In this document: positions 9,568 to 17,197 of the stretch, piece by piece
Layout: each line of letters starts with the position of its first letter
Position numbering within the stretch: the stretch's first letter is position 1
Assembly: GCA_011390955.1 (NCBI GenBank)
Contig: JAABRM010000003.1
Location: 152,278 to 216,277 of the forward strand
Direction of reading: 5' to 3'
Length of the DNA: 64,000 nt
From: Oscillatoriales cyanobacterium
GTDB taxonomy: Bacteria > Cyanobacteriota > Cyanobacteriia > Cyanobacteriales > Laspinemataceae
Notes under the pieces: model-generated
What the model saw: only the letters and a program-made list of their open reading frames with translations
Database searches by the model: none
Told to the model about the DNA's origin: nothing
Position numbers and translations under genes: made by a program

Positions 9568-10295
9568 CGGAAGCACACCGTATGAGTTATAAGTTAATTG
9601 TGCCAAATTTTACAAAGGTTTATCAACCGAAATTTCCCTGAATTTTAGTTGATAAATCTTTAGAGAAATATTTAGATTTGTTGCAAAATTCCGTGATTTT
9701 TTTACAGGTCAGCCTGATTAGTTACTATTTTATACTGAATCCATCCAGAATCTAAATAAAAAATAAAATTTTTTAAAGATGACCAAAGCCTAGGCTTTTT
9801 GAGCAAAACTATGAATTAGTTTGAATCCCTGTAAGGGTTTCAGAGATTTCTATGTGGGCGATCGCGCCGCTAAAAAAACAGCTAATAACAATTAACTATC
9901 TAGTAATATATTTTTTCGGCAAATTGCTTATCCGTATTTTTTCGGAGTACGGAGGTATTTTTTCTCTGTGTAATTACTTAAATTATATAAATTACTGATG
10001 AGTTGTATGAGTATTTTGGATGATTGCCGTTTTTTTTTAGATATTCACACATTTAAATAATATAATTTAATTGCGAGAACATCTAAGCTATATTTACGGT
10101 AAAACTTGTTTTTTCAAAACATATTCTCGGTTTTTGAATGGTTTTAAAGGCAATGTGCCGAGAAATTAATAGTTAATTTAATTGTGTAATATTAAATGAG
10201 CGTTCCCTGCCTCTACATGGCGCCCCTGTATGATGCAGAATCAAAATATGATGAAATATTCCCATTCGGTCTGAAAACACAAAGGAGCGATCGTG
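9568..10295. other. Long AT-rich divergent intergenic region
   Basis: About 700 bases separate the divergent pentapeptide and thioredoxin-like genes. The stretch is AT-rich with several TATAAT-like hexamers and a TTTTTTCGG motif that recurs twice (about 9910 and 9937). It is one of the few long spacers here without dispersed repeats. I see no ORF, tRNA or confident riboswitch. Confidence 0.5.
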
Positions 10296-10871
10296 ATGGC
10301 TTTGACCCCCTCAACCATGTTGGCGCTGGGCACAAAAGCGCCGGATTTTCAATTGCCGGATGTGGTTTCCGGGCAAACCATTTCTTTGGCAACTTTTGCC
10401 GGTAAGCAAGCATTGCTGGTGATGTTTATTTGTCGCCATTGTCCTTTTGTGAAGCACGTTCAGGCGCAATTGGCCAAAATTGGTCAGGACTATGAGGGTG
10501 AAGATGTGGGAATTGTGGCGATTAGTAGCAATTATGTGAAGAGTCACCCAGAGGATGCCCCAGAGTTACTTAAACTTATGGCGATCGGCCTCGGTTTTAA
10601 CTTTCCCTATTGTTACGATGCCACCCAGGAAGTGGCTAAGGCTTATAACGCAGCTTGTACTCCCGATTTTTTTGTGTTCGATAGCCAGTTGGAACTGGTT
10701 TATCGCGGTCAGTTAGATGACAGTCGTCCCAGTAATGATAAGCCGGTGACGGGTAAAGATTTAAGGGCGGCGATCGATGCGGTTTTAGCTGGTCAACCCG
10801 TTAACCCAGTTCAAATTCCCAGTATCGGCTGCAATATTAAATGGAAACCGGGAAATGAACCAAGTTATTAA
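10296..10871 (+). CDS. Thioredoxin-fold peroxiredoxin-like protein (AhpC/TSA-related)
   Basis: A 191-residue protein with a thioredoxin fold of the type found beside redoxins. The putative active site is a CxxC at residues 46-49 (CRHC, in FICRHCPFVKH), and the cis-Pro region is seen as ACTPDFFVFD. The N-terminus GTKAPDFQLPDV is typical of the AhpC/TSA/ResA group. It lacks signal peptide and membrane segment, so it should act as a cytoplasmic thiol-disulfide oxidoreductase or peroxidase. The ATG at 10296 is chosen because AAAGGAG (10281-10287) lies eight bases upstream; an in-frame GTG precedes it by three bases. Confidence 0.85.
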   Translation: MALTPSTMLALGTKAPDFQLPDVVSGQTISLATFAGKQALLVMFICRHCPFVKHVQAQLAKIGQDYEGEDVGIVAISSNYVKSHPEDAPELLKLMAIGLGFNFPYCYDATQEVAKAYNAACTPDFFVFDSQLELVYRGQLDDSRPSNDKPVTGKDLRAAIDAVLAGQPVNPVQIPSIGCNIKWKPGNEPSY

Positions 10872-10879
10872 TAAAATTT

Positions 10880-11155
10880 AGGTTGTTGTTGGTTGTTTGT
10901 TGATTGTTGATTGTTGATTGTTGATTGTTGATTGTTGATTGTTGATTGTTGATTGTTGTTTATTTATTATTTATTATTTATTATTTGCGATCGGATGTTA
11001 AACAACCAACAACGAACAACGAAAGAATCCCTACCCAACAACCAACAACCAACAACACCCCCCCCAACCCCCCCTTCAAGGGGGGGCAACCAACAACCAA
11101 CAACCAACAACCAACAACCAACAACCAACAACAAACAACCAACAACAAATATTTT
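10880..11155. repeat. TTGATTG and CAACCAACAAC tandem repeats with C7/G7 palindrome
   Basis: Convergent spacer holding about ten TTGATTG units (10893-10958), a TTTATTA run, CCAACAACCAACAA units (11002-11150) and between them an inverted repeat CCCCCCCTTCAAGGGGGGG (11068-11086). The left block is roughly the reverse complement of the right block, so the region could form a large cruciform or transcript hairpin. The C/G palindrome is related to the one read as protein inside the methylase gene at 53.6 kb. Confidence 0.8.
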
Positions 11156-12967
11156 TTAATCAGGTTGGGCAATGTTCAGTTCATAAAGGTTCCAGAAAGC
11201 CCCGCCTAATGCTGAGAATTTGATATTTTGGACGCGATCGCGCACTGCCTGAAATGATAGACCATTGACTAAGTAAATAAAAGGCACTTGTTCGGCGGCA
11301 ATTTGTTGGAATTTGCCATAAATTTCTTTACGTTTGCGATCGTCGAGTTCTTGGACTCCTTGGGCAAAGAGGCGATCGATTTCTTTTTCCCAATCAGAGA
11401 CTTCCCATCCTTTTAATTCGGGTTCCCACGGTTGAGGTCCTTGATTAAATTGATGTAATGAACCTTGGGATGACCAGATATTAAAGCCTCCGTGGGGTTC
11501 AACCCCACCGCCACTAAATCCACCGACATAACATTCCCAATCTCGCCGGTCTAGCTTTTGCAAGATGGCATTAAAGTTTAAAACTTGGACATCAGTTTTC
11601 ATGCCAATCTTAGCCAAGTCTTGTTGAATTTGCACCGTTGCATCTACGCGGGCTTTTTCTTCAGATTTCACCAAAATATTAAATTGGACTCTATTGCCAT
11701 CTTTATCCAATAGTTCTTGTTGAGAATTATATTGAAATCCGGCGTCAATTAAAAGTTGTTTGGCTTTTTCTGGATTGGATTCATAGACTTTTAATCCTGC
11801 TTCCGGGGATAAGTAATAGGGATTTTGTGGTCCTAGGGCAGAATGCTGGATTTCACCCAGTCCGCGATAAATATTATTTTTCATGGTTTCTCGGTCAATA
11901 GCATAAGCCACCGCTTGCCGAAAAGCCAAGGTATTAAACCAGCCAGTTTTGACGGGATCTAACAAAGGCTTGCCCTGCTGATTCTGCATTTTACTTAGAT
12001 TAAAAGTGACAAATCGACTATCAGAAGATGGCCCGCCATTATAAATGGTATAACTGCCGCGCTTTTCTTCTTTTTTTAGCAAACTAAAAGCGTCAGGAGT
12101 GACTTCTATACTATCCAGTTCTCCAGAACGAAATTTGATTAATTGGTTATCCGTTGATTCAATAATTTGTAAGACGATGTTTTCAATATAGGGCTGGGGT
12201 TTCCCGGCTGCATCTTGACGCCAATAATAAGGATTTCGTTCAAAAATGATTCTTTCAGAGGGTTTATAACTGACCATCCGATAGAGTCCATTGCCAATGA
12301 TTTCTTTGGGGTCGGTTCCGGTTCCCCAGGCGGAAATAAATGCCAAATTGCCATTGTTATCAGTAGATTGGAGATAGGGTCGCAAGGCATGGGCGGGTAA
12401 AATTGTAATGCCTCCAGCATATCGGAGAAATGGGGCAAATGGTTCAGAAACGGTGAACTCAATTCGGCGATCGTCTAGTTTTTTGACGGTGGGTAAATCT
12501 CCACTGGTGCCAATTTTTAAAATATCTTTAATGCCCGTGGGAATTTTGGGATTATAGTAAACTTCATTGTAGCTAAATACCACATCTTCGGCAGTTAGGG
12601 GGTGGCCATCTGACCATTTTAAGCCTTCTCGTAAAGTGAAAATAATCTGTTTTTTGTTTTCAGAAATTTCCCAAGATTCCGCTAATCCAGGTTCTAATTC
12701 TGCCGTGAGGCCATTTTGATTGATTAAGCCATCGTAGATGAAGCCAAAAATATTAAAAGCTGAAGTGTTTAGAGGGGGGTTGAATGTGGTTGGGTTACTC
12801 AGGCTGGTAAATACTAATTGAGAATCTGGGACATTTGCTTGGTTTAAAATTTTCCTGTGGCAGCCATTTAAAATTAAAACACAGAATAGAGTTAATATAA
12901 TGGCTAAATTCCTGAAAGAAAACTTTAAGAAACGGTGGCGAAAGTGTGGCACATTTTGGAAGTTCAT
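11156..12967 (-). CDS. ABC transporter substrate-binding lipoprotein, family 5 (peptide/nickel type)
   Basis: A 603-residue member of the DppA/OppA family (SBP_bac_5), which binds peptides or similar ligands in the periplasm for an ABC importer. The start at 12967 gives a clean lipoprotein signal: basic N-terminus, hydrophobic core (LAIILTLFCVLI) and lipobox LNGC. Typical family landmarks follow, such as LKWSDGHPLTAEDVVFSYN and the repeated ARG/YAID region (FRQAVAYAIDRETM). No permease or ATPase gene lies nearby, so it works with distant partners. The frame continues upstream to 13153, but those residues lack signal character and probably are not translated. Confidence 0.88.
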   Translation of the reverse strand: MNFQNVPHFRHRFLKFSFRNLAIILTLFCVLILNGCHRKILNQANVPDSQLVFTSLSNPTTFNPPLNTSAFNIFGFIYDGLINQNGLTAELEPGLAESWEISENKKQIIFTLREGLKWSDGHPLTAEDVVFSYNEVYYNPKIPTGIKDILKIGTSGDLPTVKKLDDRRIEFTVSEPFAPFLRYAGGITILPAHALRPYLQSTDNNGNLAFISAWGTGTDPKEIIGNGLYRMVSYKPSERIIFERNPYYWRQDAAGKPQPYIENIVLQIIESTDNQLIKFRSGELDSIEVTPDAFSLLKKEEKRGSYTIYNGGPSSDSRFVTFNLSKMQNQQGKPLLDPVKTGWFNTLAFRQAVAYAIDRETMKNNIYRGLGEIQHSALGPQNPYYLSPEAGLKVYESNPEKAKQLLIDAGFQYNSQQELLDKDGNRVQFNILVKSEEKARVDATVQIQQDLAKIGMKTDVQVLNFNAILQKLDRRDWECYVGGFSGGGVEPHGGFNIWSSQGSLHQFNQGPQPWEPELKGWEVSDWEKEIDRLFAQGVQELDDRKRKEIYGKFQQIAAEQVPFIYLVNGLSFQAVRDRVQNIKFSALGGAFWNLYELNIAQPD

Positions 12968-13091
12968 GCTCGATTCACAAAATTTCTGGTTGACTGATTT
13001 TAGGGAGGCGATCGCTTCCTTTCGGTAAACAAGGGGCGAATCACTAAAATTATACCATTGACAAAAATTCATCCAACAGCCCCTAACCTTC

Positions 13092-13151
13092 GTAGGGTGG
13101 GCAAAAAATTTTACCAACCTTACAGTATATGATGGTGGATGCCCACCGTAC
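13092..13151. repeat. 60-bp inverted-repeat element (GTAGGGTGGGCA arms)
   Basis: GTAGGGTGGGCA at 13092-13103 and TGCCCACCGTAC at 13140-13151 match at 11 of 12 positions as an inverted repeat. Its size and arms resemble small non-autonomous elements dispersed in cyanobacterial genomes. Confidence 0.6.
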
Positions 13152-13328
13152 AATATAAATACTTATTGTTGCATAAATTTTTGTAAATAGTATTATATAA
13201 GGAGAGATCCCATGATTTGAGAATATCCATCGGTTGTCCTTGAGCGATCGCGACAATATCAGTTGTAGCATGGGGTACGGGGGGACAGAAATTTTTCGCG
13301 CGATCGCCCCCTGGGGAAATTCTAGCAA

Positions 13329-13398
13329 TCAGAAACCGGGTTTTGACTATTTTTTCCGGCAATTGTGGTCAAGCACACAAAAAAACCCGGTTTTTCAT
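13329..13398. repeat. CCGGG palindrome pair upstream of the toxin-antitoxin locus
   Basis: AGAAACCGGGTTTT near 13330 and AAAACCCGGTTTTT near 13385 form an inverted pair with a short spacer. It is a diverged copy of the nested-palindrome family found at 14.3, 15.9, 16.9, 22.7 and 25 kb. The rest of 12968-13622 shows no gene. Confidence 0.65.
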
Positions 13399-13622
13399 AT
13401 AGTGAAAAGAAAAGAGCGATAAGCCATTTGGGCATAGATCCGCTTACCGCTTCTTGAAAATGATCGGCTAGATTATGTTATTATAGCGGTGAAAATCATC
13501 GAGTTAAATTTTTAATATCGCCTCAAGTTTATCCCAAGCAAAGCGCCACCTGCCCTATAAAGAGATTGCTAAAAAATGCTCGTTTATGTATTTATTCATT
13601 CAACCCTGGAGGATTTATGTTA

Positions 13623-13841
13623 ATGCAGAAAATCATACAAGAACTAGAAGATATTCCAGCAGAGAAGCTGGCAGAAATTTATGACTTGATTCACGACTTC
13701 CGTTTAGGCTTAAATCCAGAAAATTCCCCACCCATGACGGTGAGCGAAGTCGAACCGCGTACCCCTGGACTCCTCACCGGAAAACTGGGAGAGGCATTCT
13801 TTGAACCCCTACCAGAAGAGGAACTCCAGCAATGGGAATGA
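13623..13841 (+). CDS. Antitoxin-like small protein paired with PIN toxin
   Basis: A 72-residue protein (MQKIIQELEDIPAEKLAEIYDLIHDF...) with an amphipathic N-terminal helix and an acidic, Pro-containing C-terminus, the usual look of VapB-type antitoxins of cyanobacterial PIN modules. GGAGGA (13608-13613) is nine bases before the ATG at 13623; an ATG at 13617 is also possible but its spacing is too short. The gene overlaps the PIN gene by ten bases, so antitoxin and toxin are translationally coupled. It should bind and inhibit the toxin and probably autoregulate the operon; no DNA-binding motif is clear by eye. Confidence 0.75.
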   Translation: MQKIIQELEDIPAEKLAEIYDLIHDFRLGLNPENSPPMTVSEVEPRTPGLLTGKLGEAFFEPLPEEELQQWE

Positions 13842-14263
13842 GCTATCTTCTTGACACGCATATTGTAATTTGGTGGCTTTTTAACGATCCGAAACTTAAC
13901 CAAGAGTGCCGAGACATTATTCGCAATCCCAATCATCATATTTTGGTTAGTAGTGCTTCGGCTTGGGAAATTTCTACCAAATACCGAATTGGTAAATTAC
14001 CTGAAGCGAAACCTCTGGTTGAGAATTATCAGGACATATTACAGAAAGCCAAATTTAACGAGCTAACTATCACCAACGCTCACGCTTTGAGAGCAGGAAG
14101 TTTACCTATTTCGCATCGAGATCCGTTCGATCGAATGCTGATGGCTCAGGCAGAACTGGAAAATTTGCCGATTATCACTTACGATCATACTTTTCACACT
14201 GGCTTAATTCAGGTGATTCCCTCTCCCAACTGCTATCAAGGAAATCGCTTTTCTGGCAAATAA
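13832..14263 (+). CDS. PIN-domain toxin (VapC-like RNase)
   Basis: A full-length PIN domain of 143 residues, predicted to be a metal-dependent RNase. The conserved acidic residues are all present: D in LLDTH (about residue 8), E in SAWEIS, D in HRDPFDRMLMAQA and D in IITYDHTF. It belongs to the subgroup with the HRDPFDR signature, close to the Sll0205-like PIN proteins. The start overlaps the upstream antitoxin gene. A decayed copy of this gene lies at 15.7 kb, showing a local duplication. Confidence 0.85.
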   Translation: MGMSYLLDTHIVIWWLFNDPKLNQECRDIIRNPNHHILVSSASAWEISTKYRIGKLPEAKPLVENYQDILQKAKFNELTITNAHALRAGSLPISHRDPFDRMLMAQAELENLPIITYDHTFHTGLIQVIPSPNCYQGNRFSGK

Positions 14264-14289
14264 AATAGCGATTTCCCCTTAACACAGAA

Positions 14290-14412
14290 AGGAGAACTCA
14301 GAAACCGGGTTTCTTTTTTGCTTGAGAGAGTAGGGGCGAGCAAGCGAATCGCCCCTACATATTCACAACAGAAACCGGGTTTCTTTTTGGGCTTCTCGAT
14401 CGGGGCAAAATA
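14290..14412. repeat. CCGGG palindromes and GTAGGGGCGA inverted repeat
   Basis: Two AGAAACCGGGTTTCT cores (about 14301-14315 and 14370-14384) flank an inverted repeat GTAGGGGCGA...TCGCCCCTAC (14329-14358). The tail after the second core (TTTTTGGGCTTCTCGATCGG) reappears at about 16107-16126, after the decayed copy of the toxin gene, which fits a segmental duplication. The remainder of 14264-14555 shows no gene. Confidence 0.75.
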
Positions 14413-14555
14413 GCGATCGCCTTCTCTAGAATTAAAGAGGGTGCTTCTTATGGGGAGAAACGCCCGATTATTTGTGTTAGTATAGAAGAAAATGCCAGTT
14501 GTCAGTCATATTACATTGATAGTGGCTGTTTAAGAAAGGTTCTTGAGGCGCAGAT

Positions 14556-14840
14556 ATGGTTTCAAACAAATTATTAGAACTAGAAGATTCTATCCAGACC
14601 TTATCTTTAGAAGAAAAGCTATGGTTACTAGATAAAATCGTGCAACAAATGCGAGCAATTACTGAAGATGCTAATCTCAAACTGGGCGGACAAGATATCA
14701 AGGAGGATAATGCAGTAAAACCCATCTGGGAAATAGCTGTAGAGATCGGCTCTCAAATTCCTGAGTCAGAATGGGAAAAAGTACCAAGAGATTTGTCCAA
14801 AAATTTTGACCTGTATCAAGGTTTTCCAGGAGACAAATGA
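14556..14840 (+). CDS. Antitoxin-like protein whose partner toxin is truncated
   Basis: A 94-residue protein (MVSNKLLELEDSIQTLSLEEKLWLLDKIVQQM...) with the amphipathic N-terminal helix common in cyanobacterial antitoxins of PIN toxins. It overlaps the next ORF by four bases (ATGA), the usual toxin-antitoxin coupling. The downstream PIN domain is cut off after about 33 residues, so this antitoxin now lacks a functional cognate. It may be an orphan remnant or could still counteract a related toxin elsewhere. No DNA-binding domain is obvious. Confidence 0.7.
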   Translation: MVSNKLLELEDSIQTLSLEEKLWLLDKIVQQMRAITEDANLKLGGQDIKEDNAVKPIWEIAVEIGSQIPESEWEKVPRDLSKNFDLYQGFPGDK

Positions 14841-14937
14841 GACGAGTTTTTGCGGATACTGGTTACTGGGTGGCTTTACTTAATCCTAGAGACGAATTAC
14901 ATCAAAAAGCACGAGATTTATCGTCAAAAATAGGAGC
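14837..14937 (+). pseudogene. Truncated PIN toxin, N-terminal fragment fused to the next antitoxin
   Basis: The ORF opens MRRVFADTGYWVALLNPRDE, a typical PIN start with the first catalytic Asp (residue 7). Homology to PIN seems to end near residue 33, so the other acidic residues and most of the fold are missing and RNase activity is not expected. The frame then runs without a stop into the next antitoxin gene, making a 133-residue chimeric ORF ending at 15238. I treat 14837-14937 as a toxin remnant; the exact junction is uncertain by some tens of bases. Confidence 0.65.
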
Positions 14938-15004
14938 GATCTATTGCGGCAATACCAAAGCTGCTATAATTCACAATACTGGTAAAATTAAAGGACATAA
15001 AAAT

Positions 15005-15238
15005 ATGTCACTGAAAACCTTTGAGATTACGGAATTATCTGATAACTTAATAGATTTATTGTCTGATATTCAAAATCAGACAGAGGTGCTGTTGACTCGT
15101 GAGGGTGTACCTTTGGCCAAGGTGATGCCGTTGCGAGTTGAACCAACTGTGCCACCCCAAGTCGGATTAAATTATGGGGCAATGGTGATGAGTGATGATT
15201 TTGATGCACCTTTACCCGATGATTTTTGGGGTGTATGA
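15005..15238 (+). CDS. Phd/YefM-type antitoxin
   Basis: A 77-residue protein (MSLKTFEITELSDNLIDLLS...) with the Phd/YefM pattern: a short N-terminal DNA-binding fold ending LLTREGVPLAKVMPL, then a disordered acidic tail (DDFDAPLPDDFWGV) that would wrap the toxin. AAAGGA (14990-14995) lies nine bases before the ATG at 15005. The frame is also open upstream into a PIN fragment (from 14837), so a fused product is possible, but the good internal ribosome site argues that the normal antitoxin is made. Its TGA overlaps the next gene's ATG. Confidence 0.8.
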   Translation: MSLKTFEITELSDNLIDLLSDIQNQTEVLLTREGVPLAKVMPLRVEPTVPPQVGLNYGAMVMSDDFDAPLPDDFWGV

Positions 15239-15621
15239 AAGTTTTATTAGATACTCATACTTTTATTTGGTGGGACAGTCAGCCAGAACAGTTGTCCAAA
15301 GAGATTGTGGAATTTCTGCTGCAACCGGATACAGTTAAGATTGTCAGTGTTGTAAGTTTGTGGGAAATTCAGATAAAAAGTCAGTTGGGAAAGTTAACCC
15401 TAAATCAACCATTAGAAAAAATTTATCATAGTCAAAGTCAAAATGGACTTTCATTTTTAGCGGTGAATCCTGCTCATGCTTTGAGGCTAGGGGTGTTACC
15501 GTTGTACCATAAAGATCCATTTGACCGGCTGTTAATTGCCCAGGCTATGACAGAAGGGTTAACAATTTTAACGCGGGATAAAATATTTAACTTATATGCA
15601 GTCCCGGTGTTATCGATTTAG
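15235..15621 (+). CDS. PIN-domain toxin (VapC-like RNase), second module
   Basis: A complete 128-residue PIN domain: D in LLDTHTFIWW, E in SLWEIQIKSQLGKL, D in YHKDPFDRLLIAQA and D in LTRDKIF. It is homologous to the toxin at 13832 (same HxDPFDRxLxAQA signature) but clearly distinct in sequence. The ATG at 15235 overlaps the antitoxin stop as ATGA; the earlier in-frame start at 15226 is less likely. Predicted to be an RNase inhibited by the preceding Phd-type antitoxin. Confidence 0.85.
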   Translation: MKVLLDTHTFIWWDSQPEQLSKEIVEFLLQPDTVKIVSVVSLWEIQIKSQLGKLTLNQPLEKIYHSQSQNGLSFLAVNPAHALRLGVLPLYHKDPFDRLLIAQAMTEGLTILTRDKIFNLYAVPVLSI

Positions 15622-15694
15622 GTGTATGATACCGAGGTGGCAGGGAGCAGGAGAAAGCAGAGAGTTTTTATGGTTCGGGAAACGGTGCGGAGTA

Positions 15695-15825
15695 GAGTTT
15701 CGAGATATTATTCGCAACCCGAATCATCACATTCTGGTTAGAAACTTGGTACAAAATATCGGCCTAATATGGAAGCTTGGTGATTCTCTCTTCCAAGTAA
15801 AAATCATCAAGCAAATCGCTTTCTC
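15695..15825 (+). pseudogene. Decayed copy of the first PIN toxin gene
   Basis: CGAGATATTATTCGCAACCC at about 15698 matches CGAGACATTATTCGCAATCC at about 13910 in the first toxin gene, and the similarity (peptide RDIIRNPNHHILV) runs for about 40 bases. After a deletion, the 3' part (GGTGATTCTCTCTTCCAA and CAAATCGCTTTCTCAG) matches the toxin's end at about 14213-14255. The middle of the gene, including most catalytic residues, is gone. It cannot code for a functional PIN domain. Confidence 0.7.
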
Positions 15826-15857
15826 AGTTATACAATATTGCAATACATAGATTACAG

Positions 15858-16130
15858 TCACCAGAAACCGGGTTTTTACTATTTTTGCGGCAATTGTGGG
15901 TAAATCACGGAAAAAAACCCGTTTCTTTCTTGGGTCAGAAACCAGGGACTCAGAAACCGGGTTTCTTTTTTTGCTCCCACAGTTAACTGTTATATTCACA
16001 ACAGAAACCCGGTTTCTTTTTCGCAGCAAAAACCACGGAGGCAGAAACCGGGTTTCTTTTTTTACTGCCACAGTTAACTGTGATATTCACAACAGAAACC
16101 CGGTTTCTTTTTGGGCTTCTCGATCGGGGC
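15858..16130. repeat. Cluster of nested CCGGG palindromes
   Basis: At least six copies of AGAAACC(C/G)GGTTTCT in alternating orientation, spaced about 40-70 bases, with TTAACTGT spacers. Positions 16068-16081 are the perfect palindrome CACAGTTAACTGTG between two oppositely oriented CCGGG cores. ORFs read across this block encode only repeat-derived peptides such as ETRFLF and NPVSF. Together with the toxin-gene relic, this fills 15622-16177. Confidence 0.85.
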
Positions 16131-16177
16131 AAAAAAGCGGTAAGTGGAGCTATGCCGTCAGGCTTATCGCCTTTCTT

Positions 16178-16468
16178 TTACTCTGGTTGGCAAAAGCGAC
16201 CTGTGACTCGCTCGTATTCATCTTCCAGCAACCACATAAGACTTTCTTCGTAAGTATCGCTGGTAAAGATAGATTGATAGTTTTGTGCGGGATTTTGAAT
16301 CGAGAATTTACCGGATTGTTCTTTAACTAACATCAGAATATAGGGGGGTGAAAGCCAAGGATCTACCCAGATTTCGGCAAATTCCCATTGTGTTTCTTCT
16401 GTTGGCGTAATTTGCGTTTTTGCGTTTTCAGTATTTTGTGGTGCGCGGTCTGGTGCGAGGTATGACAT
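16178..16468 (-). CDS. Hypothetical protein, 96 residues
   Basis: I do not recognise a family. The protein is acidic and aromatic-rich (EFAEIWVDPWLSPPYILMLVKE) with no signal peptide or membrane segment, and ends in a helix containing ESLMWLLEDEYERVTGRF. The ATG at 16468 has AGGA eight bases upstream, which supports translation. It overlaps the end of the next upstream gene by 41 bases, so both are probably one transcript. It is flanked on both sides by palindrome clusters, suggesting an accessory gene pair. Confidence 0.6.
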   Translation of the reverse strand: MSYLAPDRAPQNTENAKTQITPTEETQWEFAEIWVDPWLSPPYILMLVKEQSGKFSIQNPAQNYQSIFTSDTYEESLMWLLEDEYERVTGRFCQPE

Positions 16469-16790
16469 GATATTTTCCTGTGCTTTTTTTAATTTTTATT
16501 TCTCCATAGTGGAGAGGGATTCTCGTTCCATCTAATTTTAGGATATACCCAATTGGTTCGGCAAAAAATAATCCATAGCGTTCGTATTTGTCTTCTGAAT
16601 CTTCGGATCCCGTCCTCTCTCCTCTTTGCTTAATTTCCGCTGTCACTCTCTCCATTGTCTGGCGAGTGTTAAATAAATAGACGATTCCTTCGGTTTCCAG
16701 TTCTCTTTGGGATTTTTCGGTTTCGGGTAAATGTTTGTCGATCAGACTGGTTCGGTTTTCCAGATAGATTTCTCTGTCAATACCACTCAT
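16428..16790 (-). CDS. Hypothetical protein, 120 residues
   Basis: No family is recognised. The protein is highly charged (many Glu, Lys, Arg), predicted soluble, with a conserved-looking segment YGLFFAEPIGYILKLDGTRIPLHYGEIKI that reads as beta-strands. It begins MSGIDREIYLENRTSLIDKHL. Its 3' end overlaps the 96-residue gene by 41 bases in another frame, so the two are likely co-expressed. The pair sits between the toxin-antitoxin locus and the formyltransferase gene. Confidence 0.55.
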   Translation of the reverse strand: MSGIDREIYLENRTSLIDKHLPETEKSQRELETEGIVYLFNTRQTMERVTAEIKQRGERTGSEDSEDKYERYGLFFAEPIGYILKLDGTRIPLHYGEIKIKKSTGKYHVIPRTRPRTTKY

Positions 16791-16824
16791 GTGATTTGTT
16801 TAACTAGCTATCTTACTATAACAA

Positions 16825-17115
16825 AAAGCGATCGCAAGATTTAAAATAAAATAGCGATCGCTTCTTGGGTCAGAAATCCGGGAGTCAGAAACCGGGTTTC
16901 TTTTTTTACTGCCACAGTTAACTGTGATATCCACAACAGAAACCCGGTTTCTTTCTTCGGGCAAAAACCAGGGAGTCAGAAACCGGGTTTCTTTTTTTAC
17001 TGCCACAGTTAACTGTGATATCCACAACAGAAACCCGGTTTCTTTTTTGCGGCAAAAAAGCGATCGCCTATTTTAAAATAAAATAGCGATCGCCTATCTT
17101 AAAATAAAATAGCGA
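16825..17115. repeat. Nested CCGGG palindromes plus GCGATCGC direct repeats
   Basis: Two more units of the palindrome family, each with a central perfect CACAGTTAACTGTG (16913-16926 and 17003-17016) between an AGAAACCGGGTTTCT and an AGAAACCCGGTTTCT core. They are flanked by repeats of the form TTTAAAATAAAATAGCGATCGC (about 16838-16861, 17072-17095 and 17098-17115). No gene is seen between 16791 and 17197. Confidence 0.85.
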
Positions 17116-17197
17116 TAATCCTGAACTCATTGAGTTTCGTCTATCGGTGACGATGAATCGCAGCATCATTGCCGTTATTTATCGCGAATATTTAGCT

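Noticed and set aside
10880..11155. CAACAAC array considered as CRISPR
   Set aside because: Unit is only 5-8 bases with no unique spacers; it is simple tandem repeat. No CRISPR array or cas gene was seen in the window.
12968..13153. N-terminal extension of the substrate-binding protein
   Set aside because: In frame but lacks signal character and includes the GTAGGGTGGGCA repeat; the lipoprotein signal starts at 12967.
15896..16330. ORF of 144 codons across the palindrome cluster
   Set aside because: The peptide is made of repeat-derived units such as ETRFLF and NPVSF and ends opposite a real minus-strand gene; no ribosome site.
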